From Neodiprion pinetum (taxonomy: Eukaryota; Arthropoda; Insecta; Hymenoptera; Diprionidae): a stretch of DNA of 64,000 bases. The position numbers were made by a program, and so were the translations under genes. Below are positions 1 through 10,300 of this stretch, piece by piece. Position 1 is the stretch's first letter. Each line of letters begins with the position of its first letter. The notes below the pieces were generated by a model. The model had not been told where the DNA came from. It did no database searches and worked only from the letters and a program-made list of their open reading frames with translations. The DNA is taken from NCBI RefSeq assembly GCF_021155775.2, contig NC_060235.2, forward strand, positions 18,183,193-18,247,192, given 5' to 3'.

Positions 1-416
1 CTTATGATCCACTCCGGAGAGCCAACAAATGACTACGTTGACACAGCAACCCGACACGTACTCCTCAGACAAGGTAAACGTGCAATTTTGCCATTCCTGT
101 TTAAGGAATATCAGAAGTAATAGTTTACAATAATGACGTGATTATCGAATGTTTTAAAATATTATATTTGACTACTTTTCTGCGTATGAACATAATGCGT
201 GATAATTGTAAGTGTTATTATGTTACAGGTGTTTTGGGAATTAAAGTGAAAATTATGCTTCCTTGGGACCCCAACGGTAAGACTGGACCCAAGAAACCTC
301 TGCCGGACAACGTGTCAGTCGTAGAGCCAAAGGAAGAAACTCTTCCCACTTATCCATCCTCCGATGTTAAGGTGGCCAAACCGGATGCTCCCCCTGTTGC
401 ACCGATTCCTGTATAA
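1..416 (+). CDS. RpS3: Ribosomal protein S3, C-terminal two exons (partial)
   Basis: This is the C-terminus of small-subunit ribosomal protein S3 (uS3), a component of the 40S mRNA entry channel. Two exons are visible: 1-73, cut by the window edge, and 229-416, separated by a 155-nt intron (donor GTAAAC at 74, acceptor TTACAG ending at 228). The join completes a split glycine codon. Joined, they read through MIHSGEPTNDYVDTATRH, VLLRQGVLGIKVKIMLPWD and KTGPKKPLPDNVSVVEPKE, the hallmark uS3 C-terminal domain, followed by the variable proline-rich tail ending PVAPIPV and TAA. The ATG at 138 lies inside the intron and is not a start. The 5' exons lie outside the window. The next gene (POFUT2) is convergent, and about 290 bp separate the two stop codons. 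Identification is very secure. Confidence 0.96.
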
Positions 417-704
417 TTCCGCAGATCTTAAAATTAAAACTTTTTGAAAGATCAATTGCTCTCACAGTTAATCGCAATTATACTTCCCCGAAAATATCTT
501 TGCTAACTGTAAAAGTGGACTGGAGAGTAACCGACGCATAAATTATTACTCTTGAATTTTATCAACTGGTAGAAAAAGGTACAAACTATCAGAATGGGTA
601 GAAGAATTTTTATTTCCGAATATTTTTTTTACTGCATCTTTTCTTGGATACATTGTTGCGCATTGTGTTTAATTCGAATTTTTGATTTTCGCCATCTTGA
701 CTCA

Positions 705-2618
705 TCACCATAAGATTTTCCATGAACTTCTAGATTTGCATTTCTCAATTCCGCACAATTCATTGAATGTCATCTTTGATGGGAAACCCATTATTTCCCT
801 ATCTTCTTGGATTCGGAACGTGAACGTCGATTCGTGCGTTCCTATGAAGTACCTAGACATAATTAATAACATTGATTAGTTCTGTGGTCAGTAAAAAATA
901 ATAGAAACTTACCTCGCTTTTGAACAAATTATTTGATCTATAATAGCAACACCCCCATCTTTATACAATTTTTTAACACTATCTGATGGTGTGTATCTTG
1001 TTACTGCATACATGTTTAGCAGTGATTTAAGCTCATTGTATTCTAGAGAAAGAAAAACAACGTGTAACGTATGATATTCTCACAAATGGTTGAAGCGATT
1101 TTGAGATATTCGTACCGTTATTCTCTGCATCTGTTGCTATAAAAATCGACTGCAAATTTAGTTCTTCCATTTTTATACTCAACTGAGATGCCGCATTCTT
1201 TATTGTCGGTACAGAACCTGCGCGACCTATTAAAAAATCGCGTCTTCTAAGGTGTACACATAGATATGGTCCTCCGAGCGCGTTTCTTTTGCTCTATGAA
1301 AAATAAAAAATACATTGTTTTGATCACTTTACAGTGTTTCGAGGCAAAAGAAATGAAACTGAATCGTTGGAATATCTGTTTCTGAATCTATTACTTTCTC
1401 CTTGGTCCAGTCCATAGGTAGTTCTGTCTTGTCCCTAGAGTCATTTGACTTTAAGTATTTCTGACTGAAATCATTAGCGATCTCATAGAGAGCAGAGTTA
1501 TATCTCATGCTGCGTCTTGCTGCCCAGTATTCTTTTGTACCGTAAGAATCATGAAGGGGTATCTCCATGTGATCGAACATCACAGAGCTGGAACATGATT
1601 CAATTAACTTGTTATTTCCTTTCATTTTCTCAGGTTTTCGTCAAAATTTCTACCTGTAAATATCAGGATAGAGATTCTCCTCAAGTCCAGACATAGTGCC
1701 ATGATAGACTAGGCACTTTACTTCGTTAGCAGTGACATTCGAGTAGCCCCAAAACTTTGCACCGTAGTTGCCAGAACTAGAGGCTTGGTACTTTCTCAAC
1801 GCATCAGGGGTACAGTTGACGAGCTGATTTTTATCGTCAAAGTTACCAGTCTCAAACATTTTTTCATCATTTTGTAAAATGTAGACACGATCTATCGCCA
1901 AGGTCTTGCTGTTTTGCGAGTACTCTGGAAAGAAAAGAGTGTGTTATTAACTGTTATTTGTTTTACCAATTTTAGCTTGCCAAGTACAGATACCTTTGAT
2001 AAATTCGTGCATCTCTATCACTGGTACATATTTCTTCAAACTCTCCAAGTCGAAGAATGTACTCCATGGTATCTGCTTCTGGGGACCAATGTCCGTGCTT
2101 CTCCAATGGTACAAATTTCCTGCATAATTGTTGTTACGGAGTGTTAAAAGTCTCTTTACTTTGGGGTAGATTCATGCAGTAGATTCTTTCGTGATAGAAA
2201 TATGAGCGGTTACCCCATGGTGGCAGGACAAGGTGCCACTGGTAGCGCTTTTTACTTTTCTCTGACAAGTTTCTAACAAAGATTGACGTTCTGAGGTAGA
2301 CGTCTCGCCTGAGGTTGAAACCTTCAGGGGGATTCACATCGTACAATATATATCTGAAAAAAGTCGTTCGTTTTGTTGAGTAAGTGCGACGTTCAGTCAG
2401 TCCCAATGAAACATTAAGGCGTCCATGCATTAAAATCGGAAAAGCTAGGTTAGGTTGAACCTCTTGCTAGTGAATTCGGTGTGCCAAAAGCAATTTTTAT
2501 CATCTAAAGCATATCCATTTTTCTTTCCACAATATTCTGGCGCCTGAGCAACGTTCTTGTAAGTCAAGTCTGCTGAAATTAACAGAAAAAAATACAACAA
2601 GATATCCGAGGCTACCAT
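705..2618 (-). CDS. POFUT2: GDP-fucose protein O-fucosyltransferase 2, complete, 8 exons
   Basis: This enzyme transfers fucose from GDP-fucose to Ser/Thr of thrombospondin type-1 repeats in the endoplasmic reticulum. Eight exons join in phase: 2461-2618, 2214-2353, 1994-2119, 1654-1924, 1360-1587, 1116-1291, 913-1042 and 705-852, giving 1,377 nt or 458 aa. The N-terminus (MVASDILLYFFLLISA) is a signal peptide. Family landmarks in order are YILYDVNPPEGFNLRRDV, with the catalytic Glu of the PPEG loop, then LPPWGNLYHW, KEYWAARRSM, ALGGPYLCVHLRRRDF with the GDP-fucose-binding Arg, ATDAE, KDGGVAIIDQ and FIGTHESTFTFRIQE, ending WKILW. Two introns are only 66 and 68 nt, so the genomic ORFs at this locus run on into introns: the apparent start at 1625 lies in the intron between exons 4 and 5. 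The exon 5 donor at 1360 is the least certain boundary. It was chosen because a later donor would leave a 41-nt intron. Confidence 0.93.
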
Positions 2619-2673
2619 TGTAAATTCTGAAACAATGAGGGAAAAGTATTTAGAGCACGATCTTACATACAGG

Positions 2674-3006
2674 CATGGAGACTAGAGTACAGGAGTCCAA
2701 TCTCTATGGCGGAGAGGCAGAAAAGGCGTCCGCGAAACTCTGAGATTTAATAGTGCACGGTTTTATCACCAGCGTCGCTCCGGACATTCTGATCCTATAA
2801 ATATAGTAATACAGTGATGTAGTGACCAAAATTATAATAATTATAATAAACGTAAATATGTACGGCATCATGGAGCTATTATATCTAATATACATATAGT
2901 TATCGGTCCAGAGTGACCACAGCGCCGCTAGCGGAACCCTTATTTCTCATGATTTCGCGAACACATCTTCAATGCAGGGATTGGACTTCTGTACTCTAGC
3001 TCCGTG
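2674..3006. mobile_element. 333-bp MITE with CATG ends and 8-bp TSD (copy 1)
   Basis: This is a short non-autonomous DNA transposon. The left end CATGGAGACTAGAGTACAGG is mirrored at the right end (CTGTACTCTAGCTCCGTG), giving about 30 bp of imperfect terminal inverted repeat. It is flanked by CATACAGG (2666-2673) and CATGCAGG (3007-3014), an 8-bp target duplication with one mismatch, so the copy is old. It has no coding capacity. A second copy, split by two insertions, lies at 42389-46655, and this copy supplies its unoccupied insertion sites. Eight-bp duplications and CA...TG ends fit the P or hAT superfamilies; I cannot decide which. Confidence 0.85.
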
Positions 3007-3126
3007 CATGCAGGTCCGGGAACTGTGGTGGTGGAGGTATGTTCTCCTATTGAAGCACCGGGCGTTTCAGCCACGTGACCACGAGTGTCTCTGCGATAGT
3101 GAGATTTATAGCGATATATATCAGTG

Positions 3127-4497
3127 GTTTTCCACTGGTTGCACTGAGTGTGAACTGATAGCGCACTAGCGGTAGATTCGTATTTCCAGCGTGTTCCACT
3201 GGCAGCTCGGGAGCGTGAATTTAGCATTGAGTGCGTAAAATATTGCCCTGAAATTGGGAGTCAGTGCAGTGTTCCCAACCGTCACATAATTATAGTAGAT
3301 GTCACATAAATATGAACTTCGTACTATGTAACATAGAACTTTCATTATGTGACGGAAATCTACTATAATTTGGAAATTTGTGTAAAAAGAAGTTTTTTTT
3401 TGTAATACAAAAACTGGCGGGACAAAATTCTTCAATACTTTTCAAAAAAAAAAGATTTTTAATACTTTTCAAAAGAAACGTATTCAAATCTTTTCGCGCT
3501 AGGTAAAAAATTGTCAGCGCCATTCACCATAATGTGGTTTTTAATTTTAACCACATTATTGCGGAGGGCGCTGACATGCACGGTTCAGGCTCAGGCGCGT
3601 TGGTGTTGATTTGAGCGCCCCGTGTCCCGCTTCCCGCCAGTTCCTGCCGTCATTCCTAGTGTGTACAAAAATAATTCAAATAAGTACCTTCTGGTCATTC
3701 GTACAATTAAATGTAAGTACGCACGCGTATTGTAATGGATAGGGATAATATACTTATAAAAATAATATTCCGTGATTTTATTGCATTATTAACATTTTCA
3801 AAAAAGTACTATAATTTTTTGTTCGGTACTATAATGCCACGGCCCTGGTCACATAGCCCCCCACGGACGGGTTGGGAACACTGAGTCAGTGTCAAAGCAG
3901 TGCAATTATGGCTGCCGATCGTGAAAGAGTCTAAGTAGATGCTGTGACAGCAACTCTTTTATTACATCTAATTTCATCTTCGTCTAGCAGTGATGATGAT
4001 TTGCTGGAGCTGAAAGATAGAGGAGAGATTCCCAACATTTTAAATTTCATAGGAGTATTCCACAGCATGTCCGATATCGAAGTATGGATACATATTTTTT
4101 CAGCTTTTAGAGGTTAACTGCTAGGTATTTTTCAGGAGATTGGGACAACTTGACTTATTAATTTTTATCTTTTCAGAGGAATTGTCAATTTTTTTTGCCC
4201 TTGTATTCTCGTGCCTAACATTTGTGACATTTATTTACAAACGAAAAATTACCGTTGCGTTTGTTCAATTGGCTTCTTTATCACTGGCTTGAAAAAACTT
4301 GCAGTCGCGCAGTCGGTCAAGTAACGTCACATTATTTGTGATTTAGGAGAAATTATGATCTAGTCTGCCTTTATCTGCCTTTATACGTTTTACGGCGTGT
4401 TCCGCTCAGAAGATTTGCCCCGATGCCGGGCGACGCATGCACGGAACGCGTGTCCTCTGTTGGAGCCAGTGCGCACTCAGTGCAACCAGTGGAAAAC
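3127..4497. mobile_element. PIF/Harbinger-like relic with 24-bp inverted ends
   Basis: A perfect 24-bp inverted repeat lies at 3127-3150 and 4474-4497 (it begins GTTTTCCACTGGTTGC). Between the ends, after the inserted hAT MITE, 3908-4130 reads on the + strand as a short open stretch starting MAADRERV, then an in-frame stop, then a serine-rich run and GEIPNILNFIGVFHSMSD. That resembles the N-terminus of Harbinger-type transposases, which commonly have a serine/acidic run followed by a segment of the FVEVxHxxSD type. The reading frame is broken and the catalytic part is missing. No clear 3-bp TWA duplication is visible at the ends, so superfamily assignment is tentative. Confidence 0.5.
3267..3883. 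mobile_element. 617-bp hAT MITE
   Basis: The ends CAGTGTTCCCAACC (left) and GGTTGGGAACACTG (right) are a classic hAT terminus, flanked on both sides by the identical 8-bp duplication AGTCAGTG (3259-3266 and 3884-3891). It contains no transposase. Two internal palindromes are present: 3283-3374, whose arms both contain the CTACTATAATT and TATGTGAC motifs, and about 3511-3579, with arms TGTCAGCGCC / GGCGCTGACA around an AACCACATTAT core. It sits inside the Harbinger-like relic, so it is the younger insertion. Confidence 0.88.
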
Positions 4498-4981
4498 GCG
4501 ATCAGGCTGTGACAGAGAGATGAAAGCAGATTGTTGAGCGTGGTTTTAAAATCTGTTTCCGTCTCTCTTATACAGCTTGAAACCCTCGATAGCAGCGACA
4601 CTCGTGGTCACCAGGCGAAGCGGCCGGTACTTCAATAAGACACCCCCGCCGTTGAAGTTTTGAGCGAGTTTCCAGACCTGTATGTAAGACCATGATCCGA
4701 GTAAGAGCGTGATAAAGAGCGATCGCCCGCGACGACCGTGGTCGTTGCGAGCGTTAATTGAAGAGTGGAACGTACCCCGTGTGTCGTGCATATGTCAGCG
4801 CGGAAAGTGCGCACCTTGTGCGCGTGCGTCGAGTCGTTCGAATTTTATTGGCCGACAGTCACGTTTCAGTCTACGATTCGCTACAACGGGTGCATTCCAT
4901 TTATATGACTTTTGTGTCGCCTCGTGTTAACTCGTGTCGGGTGGTGTCGACTCTCAAAAACGAATTAGTATTTTTACCATT
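4498..4981. other. CpG-rich left flank of the tandem array, no gene recognised
   Basis: This stretch is visibly richer in CpG than its surroundings (runs such as GATCGCCCGCGACGACCG). The short open frames in it are unlike any family I know and lack splice continuity. It could be a promoter or untranslated first exon of a gene whose body is not recognisable here. It ends exactly where the first 8,358-bp unit begins (ACCATT then GGTCTTTTC). Confidence 0.4.
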
Positions 4982-6742
4982 GGTCTTTTCTGAGACAAGA
5001 TTGTGATCTATCCCAGTATTTCTACAGATTTCCGCAAACAGAATTTAAAAATTTGGCAGGCTTAGGTAGAAGAATAAGTTCACGAAGTGAGGAGGGGACA
5101 TTGGTGGAATGTTAATGAGTTACATAATATGTGTTAAAATTGCAAGAAACTTGTTTGAAATTCATGTAATTGTTTAGAAATCATCCAAGAAATATGCGTC
5201 GTTGATGAGTTATTGGAACAGCATCGGGTTCCCGTGGTGGGTTGATTGACCGTTTTGGGGAAATATACACAAGTCCGTTAAATTCACGAATTCACGAATG
5301 TATCGTAGATACGACCTTTTGGACACACTATTTTATTCATAATTAGATCCCAAGTAACAATAATGTGATAATCAGCCGTTGAAAAATATTCCCACCGAAG
5401 TAGTAATATTCTTCAATGCAACCGATTTGTGATATGCGTTACTGACGAATCTCTTCCTTTCTATGGCGAGTAATGAATCAACACGTATAATATGACGAAA
5501 CATTTCTTTGGTGATACCTAATTGGGTCTCAAATCAGTTAATAATATTATAAGATGCAAGTTATCGTATTAGTTGCCTTTCTTTTTATTTATGTAAATAC
5601 AATGATTTATTGCAATACGTATTCAACAGTAGATTCGGTTAAGTAATCTGGAAAATCAAGCGGGTATAGAAATTGTTCGTAAGAATTTTAAATAATTTCC
5701 GACAAAATAGATTCAAAAGCGAAGATGGGAGTGAATTTCTTACTGTATTCCATCATGTTGGGTCTTTTAGACGGATCACCCGTATGACAATCGTACATAA
5801 TTTCTCAACATCGTTCTTTTTGTCACTTTTAGTAGCCGGTTTCGAATGAGCTTCGCGTTTTTTGCTCTTTATCAGTTGTCACGGGAGACGTGCTCATTTG
5901 TTACGCAAATATCGTGGTTTATTGTAACAACTTGATCCGAGCACCGTGTTGATTGCGGATGACCATGATTCGACTCAAACGGTAGTTGATAATTGTTTTA
6001 TCAATGTCCGTGCGCGACGCGTGTCAGCCACGGCGCTGAATGACTTGTGCTCAGAACCTTGCAGTATCAAGTTTACGCACAAAACGCGCGGTTAAATTTG
6101 AATTTACGAATTCTTGTAATACAAAAAATTCAAGAACGAAATACTGGGAATGCTGTGCCGGATAGGCAATTGAAATAGAACTAATTTCTCCGAAAAGTCG
6201 AGCTGTCCAATGAGTAAAGACTGAAACTTTCGAATTTTACAATTCAACGACTTTACTGTGTCGACTGCGCAAGGTCAAGAGAGGGAGAAACATGTTGGAA
6301 TTGCCAAATTCTGAATTTCCAAAGGCATGCGCATCTTACTCATTTCAATTAAAAAGCGAAATTTATCAAGAAGAAAAATGTATTCACGTGGAATTCACTC
6401 CGACTAAATTAGAGAAATCCGAAGTTATTACGATTCCACATTCGTTACAGATCATCGAAGCATGAGTTTTATTGACAGTGAGTTAAATTTGCGCAGTAAT
6501 AAAATTGTCATTTGAATAACTACAATATATACGTTAGTATTTGACCAGTGAAAATAAGCTCACTTGTGCTCGTTTCCACACCACCGCAAGCGGTAGAACA
6601 CCCGGCGCGTTTTTTTTTTTCACGTGGTATCCCCAGTAGGCCTACTCCACGGAGAACAGTTGCAAGATCTATCTTGCGTTCTATGAAAAATTGCAAATGA
6701 CTTTTTTTACCATGTTAATTGTGATATATTGTTGTTCCCAGT
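4982..6742. repeat. Segment a: 1,761-bp direct repeat bounding every unit
   Basis: This part of the unit is present five times (here and at +8358, +16716, +25074 and +33432), while the remaining 6,597 bp (segment b) are present four times. Segment a therefore flanks every copy of b as a direct repeat. I see no convincing coding exon, tRNA or transposase in it: it is AT-rich with scattered short open frames. It has no terminal inverted repeats and does not start TG or end CA, so it is not obviously an LTR. Confidence 0.85.
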
Positions 6743-6905
6743 CAGTTTATTTGCAGCAGAAATCCCAGACCTTTCCAAACAAAAATACTACTTGTAAATA
6801 TTTTTCTGGAAATTAGGTAAGACTCGCTGACCCCCAAACACAAGATCGTTCAGGAATTTATTATCACGTGGCCCAGATTATATACTCTTCACAGGATTGT
6901 CTTAA

Positions 6906-7837
6906 GGGGGTATTCTGGTTTAGAAATTCGAAAAATTCGATTTTTTTCTGGCCATATTTTCAAAGCTTAGAGTTTTAAGAATATGTCCTTAAGAGGATTT
7001 TTCAAAATTCTCATTATTTTCAAATTTACAGCTTCATTTGTGACGCGCCGACTAAACCGGTCGGCGGTCCGGCCGGAACGAATGAACATTACACAGTAGG
7101 CAAACAATGATTAAGAAGAATCAGTTAAAAAAGGTCTTTTGTACTCGATATTTTCCTTAGAAAAAAACAAAATCTCACGTTTGAAGTGGAAAAATGGGGC
7201 AGGGATCGCTGCTTAGGAAAATGTAAGTATAACACGCCATTAAACGAATCAGACTCCGCGAAACTCGACCTCAAACTTTAAACGCGTTTTTCTCAAAACT
7301 ACTATTTTCGATACGGTTGGTACGATATCCCAAGTTCTAATCAACCAATTTACTTGCAATTTGGCACGGAGCTTCTGTATATATTAGAGCATCGCGTAAA
7401 GAAGCGTGCTTGCGAAAAATTTTTTTTGTTTTACTATGTTTTAAAAATTCTGAAAGTTGAAAAAAACAGGGAAAAAACGCGACTCATTTTTCACACCGCC
7501 GCCATTTTATGAAAAATTCTTCTCCTCAAAAACCCACACGTAGTGCGATAACTACATCCTTCTTCATTAAGAATTTAAAAAAAAAATTTGTTTCAGATCA
7601 CTGGAAGGACTAGAATCCTGCCAACCAAGACACGCCATTTTTTTGTGAGCCCCCAATTTGCCGGCCTGCAGATTTTTCAATTTTGATTATTTTTTAACTA
7701 ATTTGACTTTTTTATACTCTTAAAATATCAATAAATAACTGGTAAAAGAAAATGGATACGAAAAATATTTATTGGTTTTTTTTTTTTACAGCATCCGAAA
7801 AACACCTAAAATTCGGGCGTCCAAACCAGAATAGCCC
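6906..7837. mobile_element. 932-bp TTAA-flanked MITE (unit 1)
   Basis: This is a non-autonomous element between TTAA duplications (6902-6905 and 7838-7841). Imperfect terminal inverted repeats of about 20 bp are visible: left GGGGGTATTCTGGTTTAGA, right (reverse complement) GGGCTATTCTGGTTTGGA. TTAA duplication is the signature of piggyBac-type transposition, so this is probably a piggyBac-related MITE. It has no coding capacity. It ends only 5 bp beyond the DNAJC21 stop codon and must form part of that gene's 3' untranslated or termination region. Confidence 0.75.
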
Positions 7838-7846
7838 TTAAACATT

Positions 7847-9862
7847 TTAAAAATGATAAATTAAATTCGGCATGTATGAAAAATAACCGGCCTCCATATA
7901 ATAATCATACATCTCATTCTTTGGTAAATTCCGGATATGGATAAAATGACCAGTCTCCGCAAAATGATCATATAATTCATTCTTGATTAGATAGTCTACT
8001 CCACATAGAATACACAGGTGATATAAATCCAGAACGCTTTCTTCCCATGACCCTTCTCTCTTTTTTTCCTTCTTGTCCTTGCGTCTGCTCTCATCAGAGC
8101 TTAACTTCTGAATTCTTCTTGCTTCCTTTGCTCTCTTACCTTTAGATTTTTTTGTACTTTGAGTTAATAATCTGGCATCTACTTCAAAGCTCAAGTCAGT
8201 ATCGTCAAAATTTACTTTGTTGCCTTTAGTAAAATTGTCAATCGTTTCTGGGACAGTGTGATATTTGTTGTCAAGAGTTGCTTCCTTTTGTTTTTGTTTC
8301 CTTCGCTGTTTCTTGGACCACCCAAAATGAGCATCTAGTTCTTGCTCATCGTCGGTTGTTTGTTCAAGAATGACTTTTCGAACATTTTTACGCTTCTTCT
8401 TCTTACTTTTGCGAGATTTTTCTGTCATATCTAACACTGGGTTGTCAAGCTCGTTCTCTTGGGCTGATATCAATGTACATTCAGGAATCAGTATATTTAT
8501 GTTATCGTGTATTTTAATTACTACAAGAAAGGCTTCCGGTTCTGGGCCTGTGGCTAGTTCAACACCTTTTTTTTTCACAAGCTTATTTGTATTTTTTTCA
8601 CTTGTAGAACTTGATTCACTATCCGAAATCATTTCTTCATTCGATGTACTTCGCTGGTTGCCATTCGCATTCGCATCAATATTCTCACTGCGGTTCGTCA
8701 AGAAATCTCGTATTTCTCGGCTTGTTGCCAATATCACACTTTTCCGATTTGGACTTATCAAACAAATATTTGTTTTGCTACCGCATTTAAAATTCAATTC
8801 AGAGTCCGAATTGTACTTTCGAATACTGCATTCAAATTCCATATTTTCATCAGCCAAGAAGGAGGCTATCATGGTTGAAACATTATCGTCGTGTTTCTTG
8901 GAATTTTCGTGATTCGTAAATGCTTTCCGTGTCTTGTATATTTTGCTGCAAGCAACGCAATACAGGGTGTTACTATCCGTATCATCGGCATCTTTAGAAT
9001 CTATATTTGAAGTTAATTCCTCTCCAAACTCAGCAGCAAGATTTGCTTCAATAACCTTTAAATCTTGTTCGATATTAGAAAACTTTGACCATTCTGGCTC
9101 AGTATAACTTTCCAGTTCTTTTTGTCTCTGGATCAGTTGTTGCTTTCTCCGTTCTTGTGTTTTTTCGGTATTTTCTTTAGCTCTTTCTGCCAGGATTTTT
9201 GCATGCGCTTTAACTCGTTTATCACGCTTGCGAACAAATGCTACAAGGTTCCGAACTTGTTCATTGCGTTCTTTTTTAGCCTTATCTCTAATTTTCTTGT
9301 TCTCCTTTTCTGCCAATCTTAAAGCACGTCTGTTTGGGGTATCACGAATATCGTATGTATCTAGCCAAGCAAATGACCTCTTAGTCGAATAGCTTTGCCA
9401 ATATGCATAAAATTTGTGAACATCGTGATATGAGCTAGTGGAATTCCCAAAACCAGATACTTTATCGTCTAAATCTTCTTCTTTACAAAACTCTGATTCT
9501 TCAGCAGTCAGTTGTTCAAAAACTTTTCCATAAACCGTGTAAAATTCTTTTTCGCCATCGCCATAGCCCTCATAACAGCTCGTAGTAAAGTATTGGAACA
9601 AATCGATCGAATCATCTTTGTAATTCCCTCCTATCCCTCCTTTCAAAATGGCTTCTCGGTGATTGTCATACCAGGCTCGTTCTCGCGGATCATTTAAGAC
9701 CTCCCATGCTCGTTGGACGATTTGAAATTGTTCTTTAGCATCTTCAGTATTGTCGAAATTCTTATCAGGATGGCATTTCAGTGCTAGTTTTCTGTACGCT
9801 TTTTTCAAATCGTCGTCTGACGCATCTCTCGAAACGCCGAGTACTTCGTAGTGGCACTTCAT
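7847..9862 (-). CDS. DNAJC21: DNAJC21 (JJJ1-type J-domain co-chaperone), array copy 1
   Basis: This J-protein stimulates Hsp70 ATPase to recycle shuttling factors from late 60S pre-ribosomes (yeast Jjj1 role). It has 671 aa counted from MKCHYEVLG, the start matching animal orthologues and having A at -3; an in-frame ATG six codons upstream (9880) has a poorer context. Residues 3-70 are the J domain with the HPD motif at 31-33. Then come the AWYDNHREAILKGG linker, the FYAYWQSY block, a charged KENKKIRDKAKKERNE helix, a C2H2 finger (C302, C305, H318, H324), a long Lys/acidic region and a second C2H2 finger (C617, C620, H633, H639). The second finger's C-terminal half is duplicated in degenerate form up to the stop. 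The coding region is a single exon. A 103-nt intron (10088-10190, donor GTAAGT) lies in the 5' leader, and a 16-codon out-of-frame uORF occupies 9912-9962. Confidence 0.95.
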   Translation of the reverse strand: MKCHYEVLGVSRDASDDDLKKAYRKLALKCHPDKNFDNTEDAKEQFQIVQRAWEVLNDPRERAWYDNHREAILKGGIGGNYKDDSIDLFQYFTTSCYEGYGDGEKEFYTVYGKVFEQLTAEESEFCKEEDLDDKVSGFGNSTSSYHDVHKFYAYWQSYSTKRSFAWLDTYDIRDTPNRRALRLAEKENKKIRDKAKKERNEQVRNLVAFVRKRDKRVKAHAKILAERAKENTEKTQERRKQQLIQRQKELESYTEPEWSKFSNIEQDLKVIEANLAAEFGEELTSNIDSKDADDTDSNTLYCVACSKIYKTRKAFTNHENSKKHDDNVSTMIASFLADENMEFECSIRKYNSDSELNFKCGSKTNICLISPNRKSVILATSREIRDFLTNRSENIDANANGNQRSTSNEEMISDSESSSTSEKNTNKLVKKKGVELATGPEPEAFLVVIKIHDNINILIPECTLISAQENELDNPVLDMTEKSRKSKKKKRKNVRKVILEQTTDDEQELDAHFGWSKKQRRKQKQKEATLDNKYHTVPETIDNFTKGNKVNFDDTDLSFEVDARLLTQSTKKSKGKRAKEARRIQKLSSDESRRKDKKEKKREGSWEESVLDLYHLCILCGVDYLIKNELYDHFAETGHFIHIRNLPKNEMYDYYMEAGYFSYMPNLIYHF

Positions 9863-10190
9863 ACTTTCTGGGTATTTCATATAACGATGTGAAGATATGT
9901 TGGATATTTTACTAACAACTGAAATCTCTTTTGACGAGATTGTTGAAAGCAATAAGCAGCATCACCAAGGTCGAGATATCAAAGATTTACTTTCGTATAA
10001 AGTCAATTATTCAATTTTCGGTATATATTTCGAACGTACTGTGACTGAGAAACCAAAACCTCGGTGTTAGAATGGCCCAGCAATTCCCTGAAATGTAAAA
10101 TCAGGCAGTCAGTTTATGGCTCTCCATGTATCTAGCAATAGAGGTTGAAAAATTCGGTACTGAGCTTGTAAGCCAAAAGTCCTAACTTAC

Positions 10191-10300
10191 CGTGACATAC
10201 GGATGTAACGTGCGAAATTTGGCGCCGAAGTCAACCTCGTGTGCTTTGTGGAACTGCGTATGGAGATATCACAGACGGTCCAAGTTGCCAAGATTTTTCC
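10191..10300 (-). promoter_or_regulatory. Probable untranslated first exon and promoter of DNAJC21 (unit 1)
   Basis: On the minus strand a strong donor (GTCACG then GTAAGTTAGG) at 10190 is followed 103 nt later by a good acceptor (TTTTACATTTCAG ending at 10088), placing a non-coding first exon upstream of 10191. The outer limit is a guess, since no clear TATA box or initiator identifies the start site. The same arrangement recurs in units 2-4 at +8358, +16716 and +25074. Confidence 0.5.

Noticed and set aside
1588..1625. Internal ATG start at 1625 and premature stops in POFUT2, suggesting a pseudogene
   Set aside because: The stops lie in a 66-nt intron. Splicing GTAGAA...TTCCAG restores the conserved sequence in frame.
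4982..6742. Segment a as an LTR pair flanking a retrotransposon
   Set aside because: It has no TG...CA termini, no target duplication, and the sequence between copies carries a cellular gene rather than gag-pol.
8370..8912. 180-aa open frame opposite DNAJC21, repeated in every unit
   Set aside because: It is antisense to the Lys/Ser/acidic-rich part of DNAJC21, is Phe/Ser/Leu-rich as expected of such a shadow, has no splice or family signal, and repeats only because the unit repeats.
9863..9952. Extension of DNAJC21 to a TTG codon 30 residues upstream
   Set aside because: TTG is not a normal start in animals, the extra residues match nothing in the family, and the MKCHYE start agrees with orthologues.
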